A stretch of 64,000 nt of DNA from Aestuariibaculum sp. M13 (GTDB taxonomy: Bacteria; Bacteroidota; Bacteroidia; Flavobacteriales; Flavobacteriaceae). A program made the position numbers and the translations under genes. The DNA lies in assembly GCF_024723255.1 (NCBI RefSeq), contig NZ_JANIAC010000001.1:449548-513547 (forward strand). Reading direction: 5' to 3'. Each line of letters opens with the position of its first letter. Position 1 is the stretch's first letter. Under the pieces are notes generated by a model. That model did not search any database and was not told where the DNA came from. It saw only the letters and a program-made list of their open reading frames with translations. Of this stretch, positions 54,429 through 62,387 are shown one piece after another.

Positions 54429-55097
54429 ATGAATAATCTCAAAACCTATATCTATAATCAATTTAATATTTTAGTCTTAATCAGTTTATCCGTGCTTTTT
54501 AGTATCGTGTTGTTAATGATTAGAATCAAACTGAATCAATCTTTTTTCTATCTGTTTTTAATCTGGAATTTATTTTTAGCATGTATCCCATTTGCTTTAA
54601 CAAGCTACTTATCAACAAGACCAAAACAACACAAAGTTTCTTTTGGTTTATACTTTTTCACATGGCTTGCCTTTTTACCTAATGCGCCTTATATCATTAC
54701 TGATTTTCTACATTTGAGATTCGGAGATCACAGCTTGTTATGGTTAGATGTTTTAATGTTAGCTTCTTTCTCTGGAAACGGGGTTTTACTATTTCTTCTA
54801 TCTGTAAAAGAGATGAAACATATACTCCTTCAACATTTTAGTGATAATATGTCTAGCTACATCATAATATCTGTTTTTCCTTTAACCGCATTCGGTATTT
54901 ATTTAGGTCGGTTTTTACGTTACAATTCCTGGGAAATTATTCAAAATCCATTCGAATTATTTCAAGACATACTAGATATAGTTATTCATCCAATGCTTCA
55001 TTATGAAGCCTGGATTTTTACTTTTATTTTTGGTATATTCTTGGCATTTATATACCGGACGCAAAATATCTTTTACAAAACAGATTCTAAAAACTAA
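54429..55097 (+). CDS. DUF1361 family membrane protein
   Basis: 222 residues with about six membrane segments. The DUF1361 motifs WLAFLPNAPYIITDFLHL and TAFGIYLGRFLRYNSWEI are clear. The family is widespread and of unknown function. Its TAA overlaps the stop codon of the convergent SDR gene by two bases. Confidence 0.85.
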   Translation: MNNLKTYIYNQFNILVLISLSVLFSIVLLMIRIKLNQSFFYLFLIWNLFLACIPFALTSYLSTRPKQHKVSFGLYFFTWLAFLPNAPYIITDFLHLRFGDHSLLWLDVLMLASFSGNGVLLFLLSVKEMKHILLQHFSDNMSSYIIISVFPLTAFGIYLGRFLRYNSWEIIQNPFELFQDILDIVIHPMLHYEAWIFTFIFGIFLAFIYRTQNIFYKTDSKN

Positions 55098-55879
55098 ACT
55101 ACCTTCCTATTCTTTTCCTGAATTTTCCTAACTATGGAAGTCGCTGCTCGACGTGACATAAATCTCGGTAAAACAGCTAGAAACTTATTGAATTTACCTG
55201 GAATAGCATAACTCTTACCGTTCAGCATAGCTTTATATCCATATTCAGCTACAGCTTTAGCACAGCCCATATTAAAACTAATTTTATTATCGCAGCTGTC
55301 TGCTGAAACGGTTTGCTGAAACTTTGTTTTTGTAGGTCCGGGACACAGTGCAGTTACAGTTACTCCTGTATCTTTTAATTCGTTAGCAATAGCTTCAGAA
55401 AAGGATAGCATATAGCCTTTTGAAGCGTAATAAATTGACATTAATGGTCCAGGCTGAAACGCTGCCAACGAAGACATATTTAATATTCTACCAAAGCCAC
55501 GCTTTACCATACCCTCTAGTATAAGCTTAGTTAAATGAGTTGTGGTCATTATATGCACATTTAGCATAGCCTGCTCACGTTCCCAGTCGGTATCTGTGAA
55601 CGAGCCGAAAAGTCCGAAACCAGCATTATTAACTAAAACATCGACATTATCACCATTAATATCTTCCATTATCTCAGCGGCTACATTCGACTGACTCAAA
55701 TCTTTTGCCAGAATATCAACCTTACAATTAAAGGTTTCTTGTATATGATACTGTGCTTTCTCAAGATTATTTTTGTCAATATCAATTAAAATTAATTGAT
55801 ACCCATCGTTAGCTAATAGTAATGAAAGTTCGTAACCCAAACCTGAAGCGGCTCCGGTTATTAATGCTGTTTTTGTCAT
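55094..55879 (-). CDS. Short-chain dehydrogenase/reductase (SDR)
   Basis: 261 residues of classical SDR type. Cofactor motif TGAASGLGYE is near residue 8, NNAGFG follows, and the catalytic set is Ser (NMSSLAA) with YYASK. An Asp at the end of the second beta strand (LIDIDKNN) favours NAD(H) over NADP(H). The substrate is unknown; this branch is often annotated as acyl or steroid-like oxidoreductase in databases, which is not evidence. It is 38 bases from the saccharopine-dehydrogenase-like gene in the same direction. Confidence 0.85.
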   Translation of the reverse strand: MTKTALITGAASGLGYELSLLLANDGYQLILIDIDKNNLEKAQYHIQETFNCKVDILAKDLSQSNVAAEIMEDINGDNVDVLVNNAGFGLFGSFTDTDWEREQAMLNVHIMTTTHLTKLILEGMVKRGFGRILNMSSLAAFQPGPLMSIYYASKGYMLSFSEAIANELKDTGVTVTALCPGPTKTKFQQTVSADSCDNKISFNMGCAKAVAEYGYKAMLNGKSYAIPGKFNKFLAVLPRFMSRRAATSIVRKIQEKNRKVV

Positions 55880-55917
55880 AAATTTTTTAAAATAATTGGG
55901 GCGTTAAAAGGCTAAAT

Positions 55918-57129
55918 CTAATGTTTTCCTTCCACATAATCCTGCAAATACATAAAACGTTTGGTTAATTTGCCTTTTTCTGTAATTTTCGCGCGGTATA
56001 AAACACCATCATTGTCATCGTTAAAAAATGCAGGAATAACATGTTGCAAAAACATGTCTCCGAAGCCTTCGCTCGCATCTTTTGGCAATTCACAAGGCAA
56101 ATTATCTACGGCCATAACGGCAATAGCATCTGATTTAGTATAATCGGTTTCAGATTCTGTTTGTGGATCGTAACCATAAATAGGATCAGCAATGGTTGAC
56201 GCTCGTAAAGTGGTTGCTACGGGTCCATCGACATCACAGCTAATATCTGCCACTACTTTTATATTGAAATCGAGTGACTTAACATCGTCTCGTGTGTATA
56301 AATAAGGTGCTCCATCGCCATAAAAATGACCAGCTATGTAAAAATTAGTTACCTTAGCAAAGCGCATAAAGTCTGACTGATAATCCTCCGGATGATTAAA
56401 GAAATCGAAATTATCAATCACTTGTCCGTCCTTACGTTTATTATAATCTAGAACATCAATTTTACAGTAAACGGGTTTAGAAAACGTCTTATTTAAGTAG
56501 TCTTCTACTGAAACCTGCTCAATTTCCATAGCTTCCAACATTTCCTGAGATCCGTTTGCTACTTTTCCACTACCCGTTAACAGTATTTTTATATTAGGAA
56601 GTTTTAATGTTTTTAATTGTTGAATGAGTTCTTCCTGATTTGTCAAGGTCCCAGCTTTAGGCAGTTCCCATGAATTATATTTCAATCCCCAGGTTCTAAA
56701 TCCATTGTAGGTCCCCACAATTCCTGCATAGCGACCAAAACCAATTAATCTAAAGCCTTTCTCATTAACTATAGTTTCGTGATCGTACAATTCTATATTT
56801 TTTTCTAAAATGGCCTGAAGCAGTTTTCGGTTATAGGGTTGCTTTTTTATGGTATGCGAAAAGAAAAAGTACTTTTTGTCAGGTACCAATGCTTCAATTG
56901 GTACTTCTTTGACACCTATAAAAACATCGCAGTCAGACACATCATTAATAACCTCAAATCCTTGAGCTTCATATTCTGAATCTGGAAACACGCGTATATC
57001 GGAAGCTTCGACTTTAAAGGTGGCATCAGGGAATTTATCTCTAGCTTTAGCTAATTCGGTTGGAGAAAAAACAACACGACGGTCTGGCGGATTTTTGCGT
57101 TCTTTAATAATAGCAAATGATATAGGCAT
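55918..57129 (-). CDS. NAD(P)-dependent oxidoreductase, saccharopine/alanine dehydrogenase-like
   Basis: 403 residues. The N-terminus (ISFAIIKERKNPPDRRVVFSPTELAK) and the end motif KSDAIAVMAVDNLPCELPKDAS match the saccharopine dehydrogenase (lysine-forming)/alanine dehydrogenase superfamily. The Rossmann motif is ILLTGSGKVANGSQEML. The YSDFMRFAKVTNFYIAGHFYGDGAPY block should shape the substrate pocket. No lysine-biosynthesis genes are near, so the substrate is open. It may be co-transcribed with the SDR gene. Confidence 0.78.
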   Translation of the reverse strand: MPISFAIIKERKNPPDRRVVFSPTELAKARDKFPDATFKVEASDIRVFPDSEYEAQGFEVINDVSDCDVFIGVKEVPIEALVPDKKYFFFSHTIKKQPYNRKLLQAILEKNIELYDHETIVNEKGFRLIGFGRYAGIVGTYNGFRTWGLKYNSWELPKAGTLTNQEELIQQLKTLKLPNIKILLTGSGKVANGSQEMLEAMEIEQVSVEDYLNKTFSKPVYCKIDVLDYNKRKDGQVIDNFDFFNHPEDYQSDFMRFAKVTNFYIAGHFYGDGAPYLYTRDDVKSLDFNIKVVADISCDVDGPVATTLRASTIADPIYGYDPQTESETDYTKSDAIAVMAVDNLPCELPKDASEGFGDMFLQHVIPAFFNDDNDGVLYRAKITEKGKLTKRFMYLQDYVEGKH

Positions 57130-57210
57130 AAACTACTGGTTTATTTGGTATTTAAGTTTAGTTGAAAATGAATTTGGAATAATTCTTGCTCTAAAATAGG
57201 TGGATTATTA

Positions 57211-57238
57211 TTGAATTACAAAGTTTTTGATAACTTTG
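57211..57238 (+). promoter_or_regulatory. Promoter of the ssrA leader
   Basis: TTG (57211-57213), a 17-base spacer and TAACTTTG (57231-57238) fit the consensus. The predicted start, about 57243, coincides with the first base of the structured repeat (57244), so the tmRNA precursor would begin with that repeat. Confidence 0.7.
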
Positions 57239-57243
57239 CGTTC

Positions 57244-57319
57244 GCGTTAAGGATTAAGGCATTGTTGGAGCTCCTTGAAAAGAGCGACTGCCGAAAGCCT
57301 GACCCGACAGGGTAACGCC
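57244..57319 (+). repeat. Structured repeat, copy B, in the ssrA leader
   Basis: A 76-base element beginning GCGTTAAGGATTAAGGC and ending GACCCGACAGGGTAACGCC. As in copy A (23539-23613), GCGTTA pairs with TAACGC and ACCC-GACA-GGGT forms the last hairpin. The central hairpin is different (GCTC...GAGC region with GGAGCTCC). The mature tmRNA begins 20 bases after it. Confidence 0.65.
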
Positions 57320-57339
57320 ATACTTATGAAATTAATATT

Positions 57340-57732
57340 GGGGTCGACTGGTTTTGACAGCGAGATTAATTGAACGGTAAGCACGTCGTGTAATGATTTT
57401 GAAACACGTTAAAGGCTAAATCAAACTTTAAACGGCGAGAATAACTACGCTTTAGCTGCTTAATTCTGAATTATAGTAAGATTGCCTAGGCGCACAAGGT
57501 GCGCAAGCTAAATGTCTCCGGAAAGCCTTGGTTAACGGCGTTCCTTTTAGAGGCATCGTAAATGTTGACATAGATTGGGTCCTGCTTCGATGCCCTTTCG
57601 AAACTTAAGAAGCTAAGCTAATAAGTAGGTTGTCTTTAACCAGCTTTTAGTCGAAAACTTAAGAAAAGAATAAACGTGTAGAAAGCCCTTTGGTTACTTG
57701 TTTGGACGAGAGTTCGATTCTCTCCGACTCCA
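57340..57732 (+). ncRNA. ssrA: Transfer-messenger RNA (tmRNA)
   Basis: 393-base RNA that rescues stalled ribosomes. The tRNA-like ends pair (GGGGTCG with CGACTCC), with a T-arm GAGAGTTCGATTCTC and no encoded CCA. The tag frame starts at 57434 with GGC and encodes GENNYALAA, then TAA (57461-57463), the usual flavobacterial tag for ClpXP. Pseudoknot-like segments follow. It is preceded by a promoter and the structured repeat, and followed by a strong terminator. Confidence 0.97.
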
Positions 57733-57737
57733 CTTTT

Positions 57738-57780
57738 AAGCCTCGAAAAAATTAAAATTTTTCGAGGCTTTATTTTTTCT
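57738..57780 (+). terminator. Intrinsic terminator of ssrA
   Basis: AAGCCTCGAAAAA (57738-57750) pairs with TTTTTCGAGGCTT (57758-57770), followed by TATTTTTTCTT. It lies 5 bases after the tmRNA 3' end. Confidence 0.9.
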
Positions 57781-57792
57781 TAAATTTATATC

Positions 57793-58113
57793 ATGACAAT
57801 TGTTTACACCCCCAAACCACCGTATTACGCTGTAATATTTACCTCTATTAAAACCAGTAATGACGAAGGTTATGAAGAAATGGCAGAACTAATGGTTGCT
57901 CTTGCCAAGCAACAAGACGGTTTTTTAGGTATTGAAAGCGCCAGAAACGAAATAGGTATTACCGTATCGTATTGGAAAGATTTGGAATCTATTCGAAACT
58001 GGAAAAACAACGTCGATCATCAAATTGCTCAAAAGAAAGGCCAGCAATATTGGTATAAAGCCTACAAAACGAGAATTGCTAAAGTGGATCGGGATTACGG
58101 ATTTGAAAAATAA
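57793..58113 (+). CDS. Antibiotic biosynthesis monooxygenase (ABM) domain protein
   Basis: 106 residues, a small dimeric ferredoxin-like fold. Typical features are YYAVIFTSIKT, the QQDGFLGIESARNE strand and ITVSYWKDLESIRNWKNNVDH. Family members are cofactor-free monooxygenases or haem-related proteins, and most genomic copies are uncharacterised. It starts 60 bases after the tmRNA and is separated by only 4 bases from the methyltransferase. Confidence 0.85.
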   Translation: MTIVYTPKPPYYAVIFTSIKTSNDEGYEEMAELMVALAKQQDGFLGIESARNEIGITVSYWKDLESIRNWKNNVDHQIAQKKGQQYWYKAYKTRIAKVDRDYGFEK

Positions 58114-58117
58114 AACT

Positions 58118-58759
58118 ATGAATAAATATCAGGAGACATTTAACACCTGGAATAGCATAGCCAACCGCTATAAGGAAGCGTTTTTTGACCTGGATTTATA
58201 TAACGACACTTACGATTTCTTTTTAGACAATCTACCAGATAAAGAATCAAAAATTTTAGATGTGGGCTGCGGACCTGGAAATATTACGAACTACCTGTTA
58301 AACAAAAGTCCAAACCTAAAAATTAAAGGCATAGATATTTCAGAAAACATGATTGCTTTAGCTCAAAAGAATAACAAATCAGCTGAATTTAAAATCATGG
58401 ACATTAGAAATTTAGATTCACTACAAGACAGCTTCGACGGTATTATTTGCGGTTTTTGTCTCCCTTATTTATCTAAAAAAGACTTCTCCAAACTCATTTC
58501 AGACTGTAATCTATTACTAAATAAAAACGGCATTCTATATCTAAGTTTTGTTGAAGGTGACACCAAAAATTCAGGATATATTTCCGGAAGTACAGGAGAC
58601 CGTATGTATTTCTATTATCATAACCTAAAAGACCTTAAAAACGAATTAACTATTCACGGTTTTGAATCTCCTAAACTTATTTTAAAATCTTACACAAAAA
58701 GAGACGGATCTGAAGAAACCCACAGTATTTTAATCTCCCAAAAAAACGTTAATTATTAA
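58118..58759 (+). CDS. Class I SAM-dependent methyltransferase
   Basis: 213 residues from the ATG at 58118 (MNKYQETFNTWNSIANRYKEAFFD); the longer frame to 58025 overlaps the ABM gene and is rejected. Motif I is ILDVGCGPGNITNYL (about 46), then IKGIDISENMI and FDGIICGFCLPYLS. The substrate is unknown. It is probably co-transcribed with the ABM gene. Confidence 0.85.
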   Translation: MNKYQETFNTWNSIANRYKEAFFDLDLYNDTYDFFLDNLPDKESKILDVGCGPGNITNYLLNKSPNLKIKGIDISENMIALAQKNNKSAEFKIMDIRNLDSLQDSFDGIICGFCLPYLSKKDFSKLISDCNLLLNKNGILYLSFVEGDTKNSGYISGSTGDRMYFYYHNLKDLKNELTIHGFESPKLILKSYTKRDGSEETHSILISQKNVNY

Positions 58760-58821
58760 TTGGATTACAAAATACACTAACTTATCTTACACCAGAATTA
58801 ACCCAAATTTAAGAACAAAAA

Positions 58822-61800
58822 ATGCAAAAACTTTTATTACTTATTGTTATCGTATTTCTGAACATAACAATACTTAATGCTCAAGAAAACATTATCGATC
58901 TATCAGGGACATGGAATATATCTCTTAGCAAAGAAAGACCAGAAATTGAAAAAACCACATCCTATAAAAGGGAAGGTTCTATAAATTTACCTTCCTCATT
59001 AGCACAGCAAGGTTACGGACTTAAAACAACGGGGGCTGATTTTGGTGTATTAACTCCGGAATATAAATACTTAGGTATAGCTTCGTTTGAAAAGGAAATC
59101 ACTATTCCCAACCATTGGAAAAACAAAGACCTGCAACTATTTCTGGAACGTGTTTTATGGGAATCTAAAGTATTTATTGATGGCATAGAATTAAGCACTA
59201 AAGATGCTTTAGGCTCTCCTCATATTCATCATCTTGGTCATCTTACGCCCGGAAAACATAAAGTTACCATTGAAATTAACAATGATATGATTCATAACAT
59301 TGGCGACAAAGGTCATGCTTACGGCGAATACACTCAAAGCATCTGGAATGGTATTGTTGGCCGAATGGAATTAACAGCTAAAGACCCTACGCATATTGAA
59401 AGTATTAGAACTTTTTCAGATATTGATAACGATAAATTACGAATTGAAACTCGTTTTATTTCAGCTAAAAATGAAAAAACAACCATTACTTTCAACATTA
59501 GCGAGCTAGGAAAATCAAACGTTGTTAAATCTTTTGAAACCACCTTTAACTCTGATGCTGGTGAGCATAAAAAAGAATTTACGATTAATTTAAATCAAGC
59601 TCTAAAACAATGGAATGAATTCGATCCTACGGTTTACATATTATCTACAACCATAAAAACTAAAAAATACCAAGACACCCAACTTACCGAATTTGGGTAT
59701 TTAAAAATTGGACACGACGGCACGCATATACTCATAAATAACTCTCCGGTTTTTTTACGCGGAAATTTAGACTGTGTACATTTCCCTTTAACAGGCTATC
59801 CTTCAACAAAAGTTGAAGACTGGGAAAAGATATTTAAAGCTTATAAATCTTATGGATTAAACCATGCCAGGTTTCATTCGTGGTGTCCGCCAGAAGCAGC
59901 ATTTAAAGCTGCAAATCGCGTTGGTATTTATTTACAAGCTGAAGCTTCTATCTGGATTGACTGGTGGATGAGCGTTGACAATACCGAACGTGGCCGCCCG
60001 GAAATGAACACAAAAGGCTTCCCGCAAGGCTTAGGCAAGGATCCTGAAAGGGACCAATTTGCCATTGATGAAATGAATCGTATTGTAGATTTTTACGGCA
60101 ACAACCCTTCATTTACCATGTTTTGTATAGGTAACGAACTTGGCAATTCAGATTTCGATGTCATGAAACTATGGGTTAAAGATTTAAAAGAAAAAGATAA
60201 CAGACGACTGTATTCGGTGTCGACCGCACGAAAAGTTACCGAAGTAGACGATTATATGGCAACCCACTATATACAAGGCGTTGGACGCACACGCGGATTA
60301 AATGGTGCGCATACCGACTGGGATTTTGAAGACACTTACAAACAAATGAACATCCCAATTATTGCGCACGAAATTGGTCAGTGGCCAGTATATCCATCGT
60401 GGAGTGAAATTGATAAATATTCAGGCGTTCTTAAAGCCAGAAACTTTGAAGAGTTTAAAGCTATGGCCGAAAAAAATGGTATTGTAGACCAAGCCGATGA
60501 TTTTAAAATGGCGTCGGGGGCTCTAAACCAAATTATGTATAAATATGAAACCGAATCGTTTTTAAGAACCCAAAGCTGTGCGGGGGTTCAACTTTTAAGC
60601 ATGCAAGATTACCAAGGCCAAGGTGAAGCTTTAATTGGCTGGCTTGATGCCCACTGGGAAAGCAAAGGCATTACAACTCCTGAGCAATTTAAATCGCATT
60701 TTAACGAAACCACGCCTTTACTGCGTTTAGAAAAATTTGTATGGACAAATAATGAAACTTTAAAGGCCGATTTTCAGCTTTCGCATTTTGGTCAATTTCC
60801 TATAAAATCAGGAAACATAATTAGCGAGATTAAAACAGAATCTGGCCAGGTTCTTAAAAAAGAAACATGGCCTTTAAATAATCTACCTGTTGGAAGTTTA
60901 ACCAATGTTGGTTCTATTTCATTACCACTAAATACTATTGATAATGCACAACGCTTAATCATTTCTGTCGCTTTAGAAAATACCGATTTTAAAAACGAAT
61001 GGAATGTATGGGTTTATCCTTCAAACCTTCCGGAAACCAATTCTAAAAATATTGTAGTAAGCAATCTTCTGGATGAAAACACCATTAAAGAACTCGAAGC
61101 TGGGAAAAATGTTTTATTAATTGCCAACAATTTAGGAACCGAAGAAAACAGTGTAAATTTAAATTTCACGCCGCTTTACTGGTCGTTAACGTTCTTCCCT
61201 GGTCAAGGAAAAACTAATATTGGTATGCTTTTAAAAGACAAACATCCGGCATTTAAACATTTCTCGACCAATTATCACAGCGACTGGCAATGGGAAAGCA
61301 TTACAAAAGGGTCGAAAGGTTTTATTTTAAATAATACGCCTACAGATTACAAACCAATTGCTCAGGTAGTAGACGATTTTCACCGTAACAATAAAGAAGG
61401 CGCCATTTTTGAATTAAAAGTTGGTAAAGGAAAACTTTTAGTTTGCGGATTTAATATTGCCGACAGCGATTTACCGGTGGCCAAGCAATTAAAGTACAGC
61501 CTTACGGAATATATAAATTCAAAAGATTTTAACCCAAACCTTTCAGTAGATATTAATACTTTAAAAGATATGCTTCCGTATATTCCTAAAGCGGAAAACA
61601 TTACTGTTGAAGGCGATTTTGAAAATGCTATTTTACAAGTTAAAGCTGCTGAAAATGTAACGGTTGAAAATGAAAATGTAGCATGGAAAACCGATCAGGA
61701 TAAAATTCTTGTCCAAAAAGGGGTGAAATACAGCGTAAAAAGCGATGGTGCATGGAAAGATAAAGATGGTAACGCATGGCATGGTGAAGAAATGACGATT

Positions 61801-62055
61801 ACGCTTAATTGCCCTGAAGGTATGCTTGGTAGTTTTTATGTATTGTTTGACGACTGGAACAAACAAAACCGCGAAGGTTACGTTGAATTTGAAGGCAGAA
61901 AAGTACATTTAGACAGACACAAAACCGAAGGTGGTAAATGGGTAAAATTCCACGTGATGCGTGAAGACAGTAACGATGGAAAACTTATTTTACAAACCAA
62001 GGCTACTAAAGGTAAAAATTTAATGATTCGCCAAATTGTTTTAGAGAGCGAATAA
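58822..62055 (+). CDS. Secreted glycoside hydrolase family 2 enzyme
   Basis: 1077 residues with a signal peptide (cleavage near LNAQ, 21). The GH2 order is visible: jelly-roll sugar-binding domain (about 25-185), Ig-like domain (190-295), then a TIM barrel (300-560). The acid/base is Glu439 in FCIGNELGNS and the nucleophile is Glu517 in IIAHEIGQWP. A long C-terminal part (620-1077) adds beta domains, the last (about 960-1075) resembling a carbohydrate-binding module. It cleaves an exo-linked glycoside, but the sugar cannot be assigned. It stands alone here, without susC/susD partners, sulfatases or a regulator. Confidence 0.88.
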   Translation: MQKLLLLIVIVFLNITILNAQENIIDLSGTWNISLSKERPEIEKTTSYKREGSINLPSSLAQQGYGLKTTGADFGVLTPEYKYLGIASFEKEITIPNHWKNKDLQLFLERVLWESKVFIDGIELSTKDALGSPHIHHLGHLTPGKHKVTIEINNDMIHNIGDKGHAYGEYTQSIWNGIVGRMELTAKDPTHIESIRTFSDIDNDKLRIETRFISAKNEKTTITFNISELGKSNVVKSFETTFNSDAGEHKKEFTINLNQALKQWNEFDPTVYILSTTIKTKKYQDTQLTEFGYLKIGHDGTHILINNSPVFLRGNLDCVHFPLTGYPSTKVEDWEKIFKAYKSYGLNHARFHSWCPPEAAFKAANRVGIYLQAEASIWIDWWMSVDNTERGRPEMNTKGFPQGLGKDPERDQFAIDEMNRIVDFYGNNPSFTMFCIGNELGNSDFDVMKLWVKDLKEKDNRRLYSVSTARKVTEVDDYMATHYIQGVGRTRGLNGAHTDWDFEDTYKQMNIPIIAHEIGQWPVYPSWSEIDKYSGVLKARNFEEFKAMAEKNGIVDQADDFKMASGALNQIMYKYETESFLRTQSCAGVQLLSMQDYQGQGEALIGWLDAHWESKGITTPEQFKSHFNETTPLLRLEKFVWTNNETLKADFQLSHFGQFPIKSGNIISEIKTESGQVLKKETWPLNNLPVGSLTNVGSISLPLNTIDNAQRLIISVALENTDFKNEWNVWVYPSNLPETNSKNIVVSNLLDENTIKELEAGKNVLLIANNLGTEENSVNLNFTPLYWSLTFFPGQGKTNIGMLLKDKHPAFKHFSTNYHSDWQWESITKGSKGFILNNTPTDYKPIAQVVDDFHRNNKEGAIFELKVGKGKLLVCGFNIADSDLPVAKQLKYSLTEYINSKDFNPNLSVDINTLKDMLPYIPKAENITVEGDFENAILQVKAAENVTVENENVAWKTDQDKILVQKGVKYSVKSDGAWKDKDGNAWHGEEMTITLNCPEGMLGSFYVLFDDWNKQNREGYVEFEGRKVHLDRHKTEGGKWVKFHVMREDSNDGKLILQTKATKGKNLMIRQIVLESE

Positions 62056-62083
62056 ACCAATGCTCTAAACAAACTACAACCTT

Positions 62084-62126
62084 AACCCCTTCTACTTTTA
62101 TTAGTTTTAGGGGTTTCTTTTTTTTT
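62084..62126 (+). terminator. Intrinsic terminator of the GH2 gene
   Basis: AACCCCT (62084-62090) pairs with AGGGGTT (62109-62115) around an 18-base loop with an inner CTA/TAG helix, followed by TCTTTTTTTTT. It lies 28 bases past the GH2 stop, in the 332-base gap 62056-62387. Confidence 0.75.
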
Positions 62127-62181
62127 ACAAATGATGTGAAAATATTTAAATAAAAGAATGAAATTCTTTTTAAGAATTAAC

Positions 62182-62260
62182 TTGTCATTCTGAACGCAGT
62201 GAAGGATCTCAATAGTATTAGATTTCTCGTCACTCGTTCCTCACTCTATCAAAATAACAA
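62182..62260. repeat. Degenerate palindromic repeat (GTCATTCTGAAC family)
   Basis: The left arm TTGTCATTCTGAACGCAGTGAAGGATCTC resembles a repeat dispersed through many Bacteroidota genomes. The right arm, read on the minus strand, is TTGTTATTTTGATAGAGTGAGGAA, an imperfect copy, so an RNA would form a long imperfect hairpin. It sits between convergent genes (GH2 and glmM), the usual place for REP-like elements. The rest of the 62056-62387 gap holds only the two terminators. Confidence 0.55.
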
Positions 62261-62333
62261 AGTAATCTTAAAAATTTACACAAACTAAAGTGCTGCAATG
62301 AAATTACATGGTTTTATACCTTAATTTGAAACA

Positions 62334-62363
62334 ATAAAAAAAGGCCTGTAAAAACAGACCTTT
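62334..62363 (-). terminator. Intrinsic terminator of glmM
   Basis: On the minus strand AAAGGTCTGT (62354-62363) pairs with ACAGGCCTTT (62340-62349; one G-U pair) with a four-T loop, then a T-run. It lies 24 bases past the glmM stop. Confidence 0.75.
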
Positions 62364-62387
62364 AATTAATAACACTTAATAAAAACT

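Noticed and set aside
61633-61908. 91-codon frame antisense to the GH2 gene
   Set aside because: It lies wholly within a well-supported coding sequence and reads as random Phe-rich sequence.
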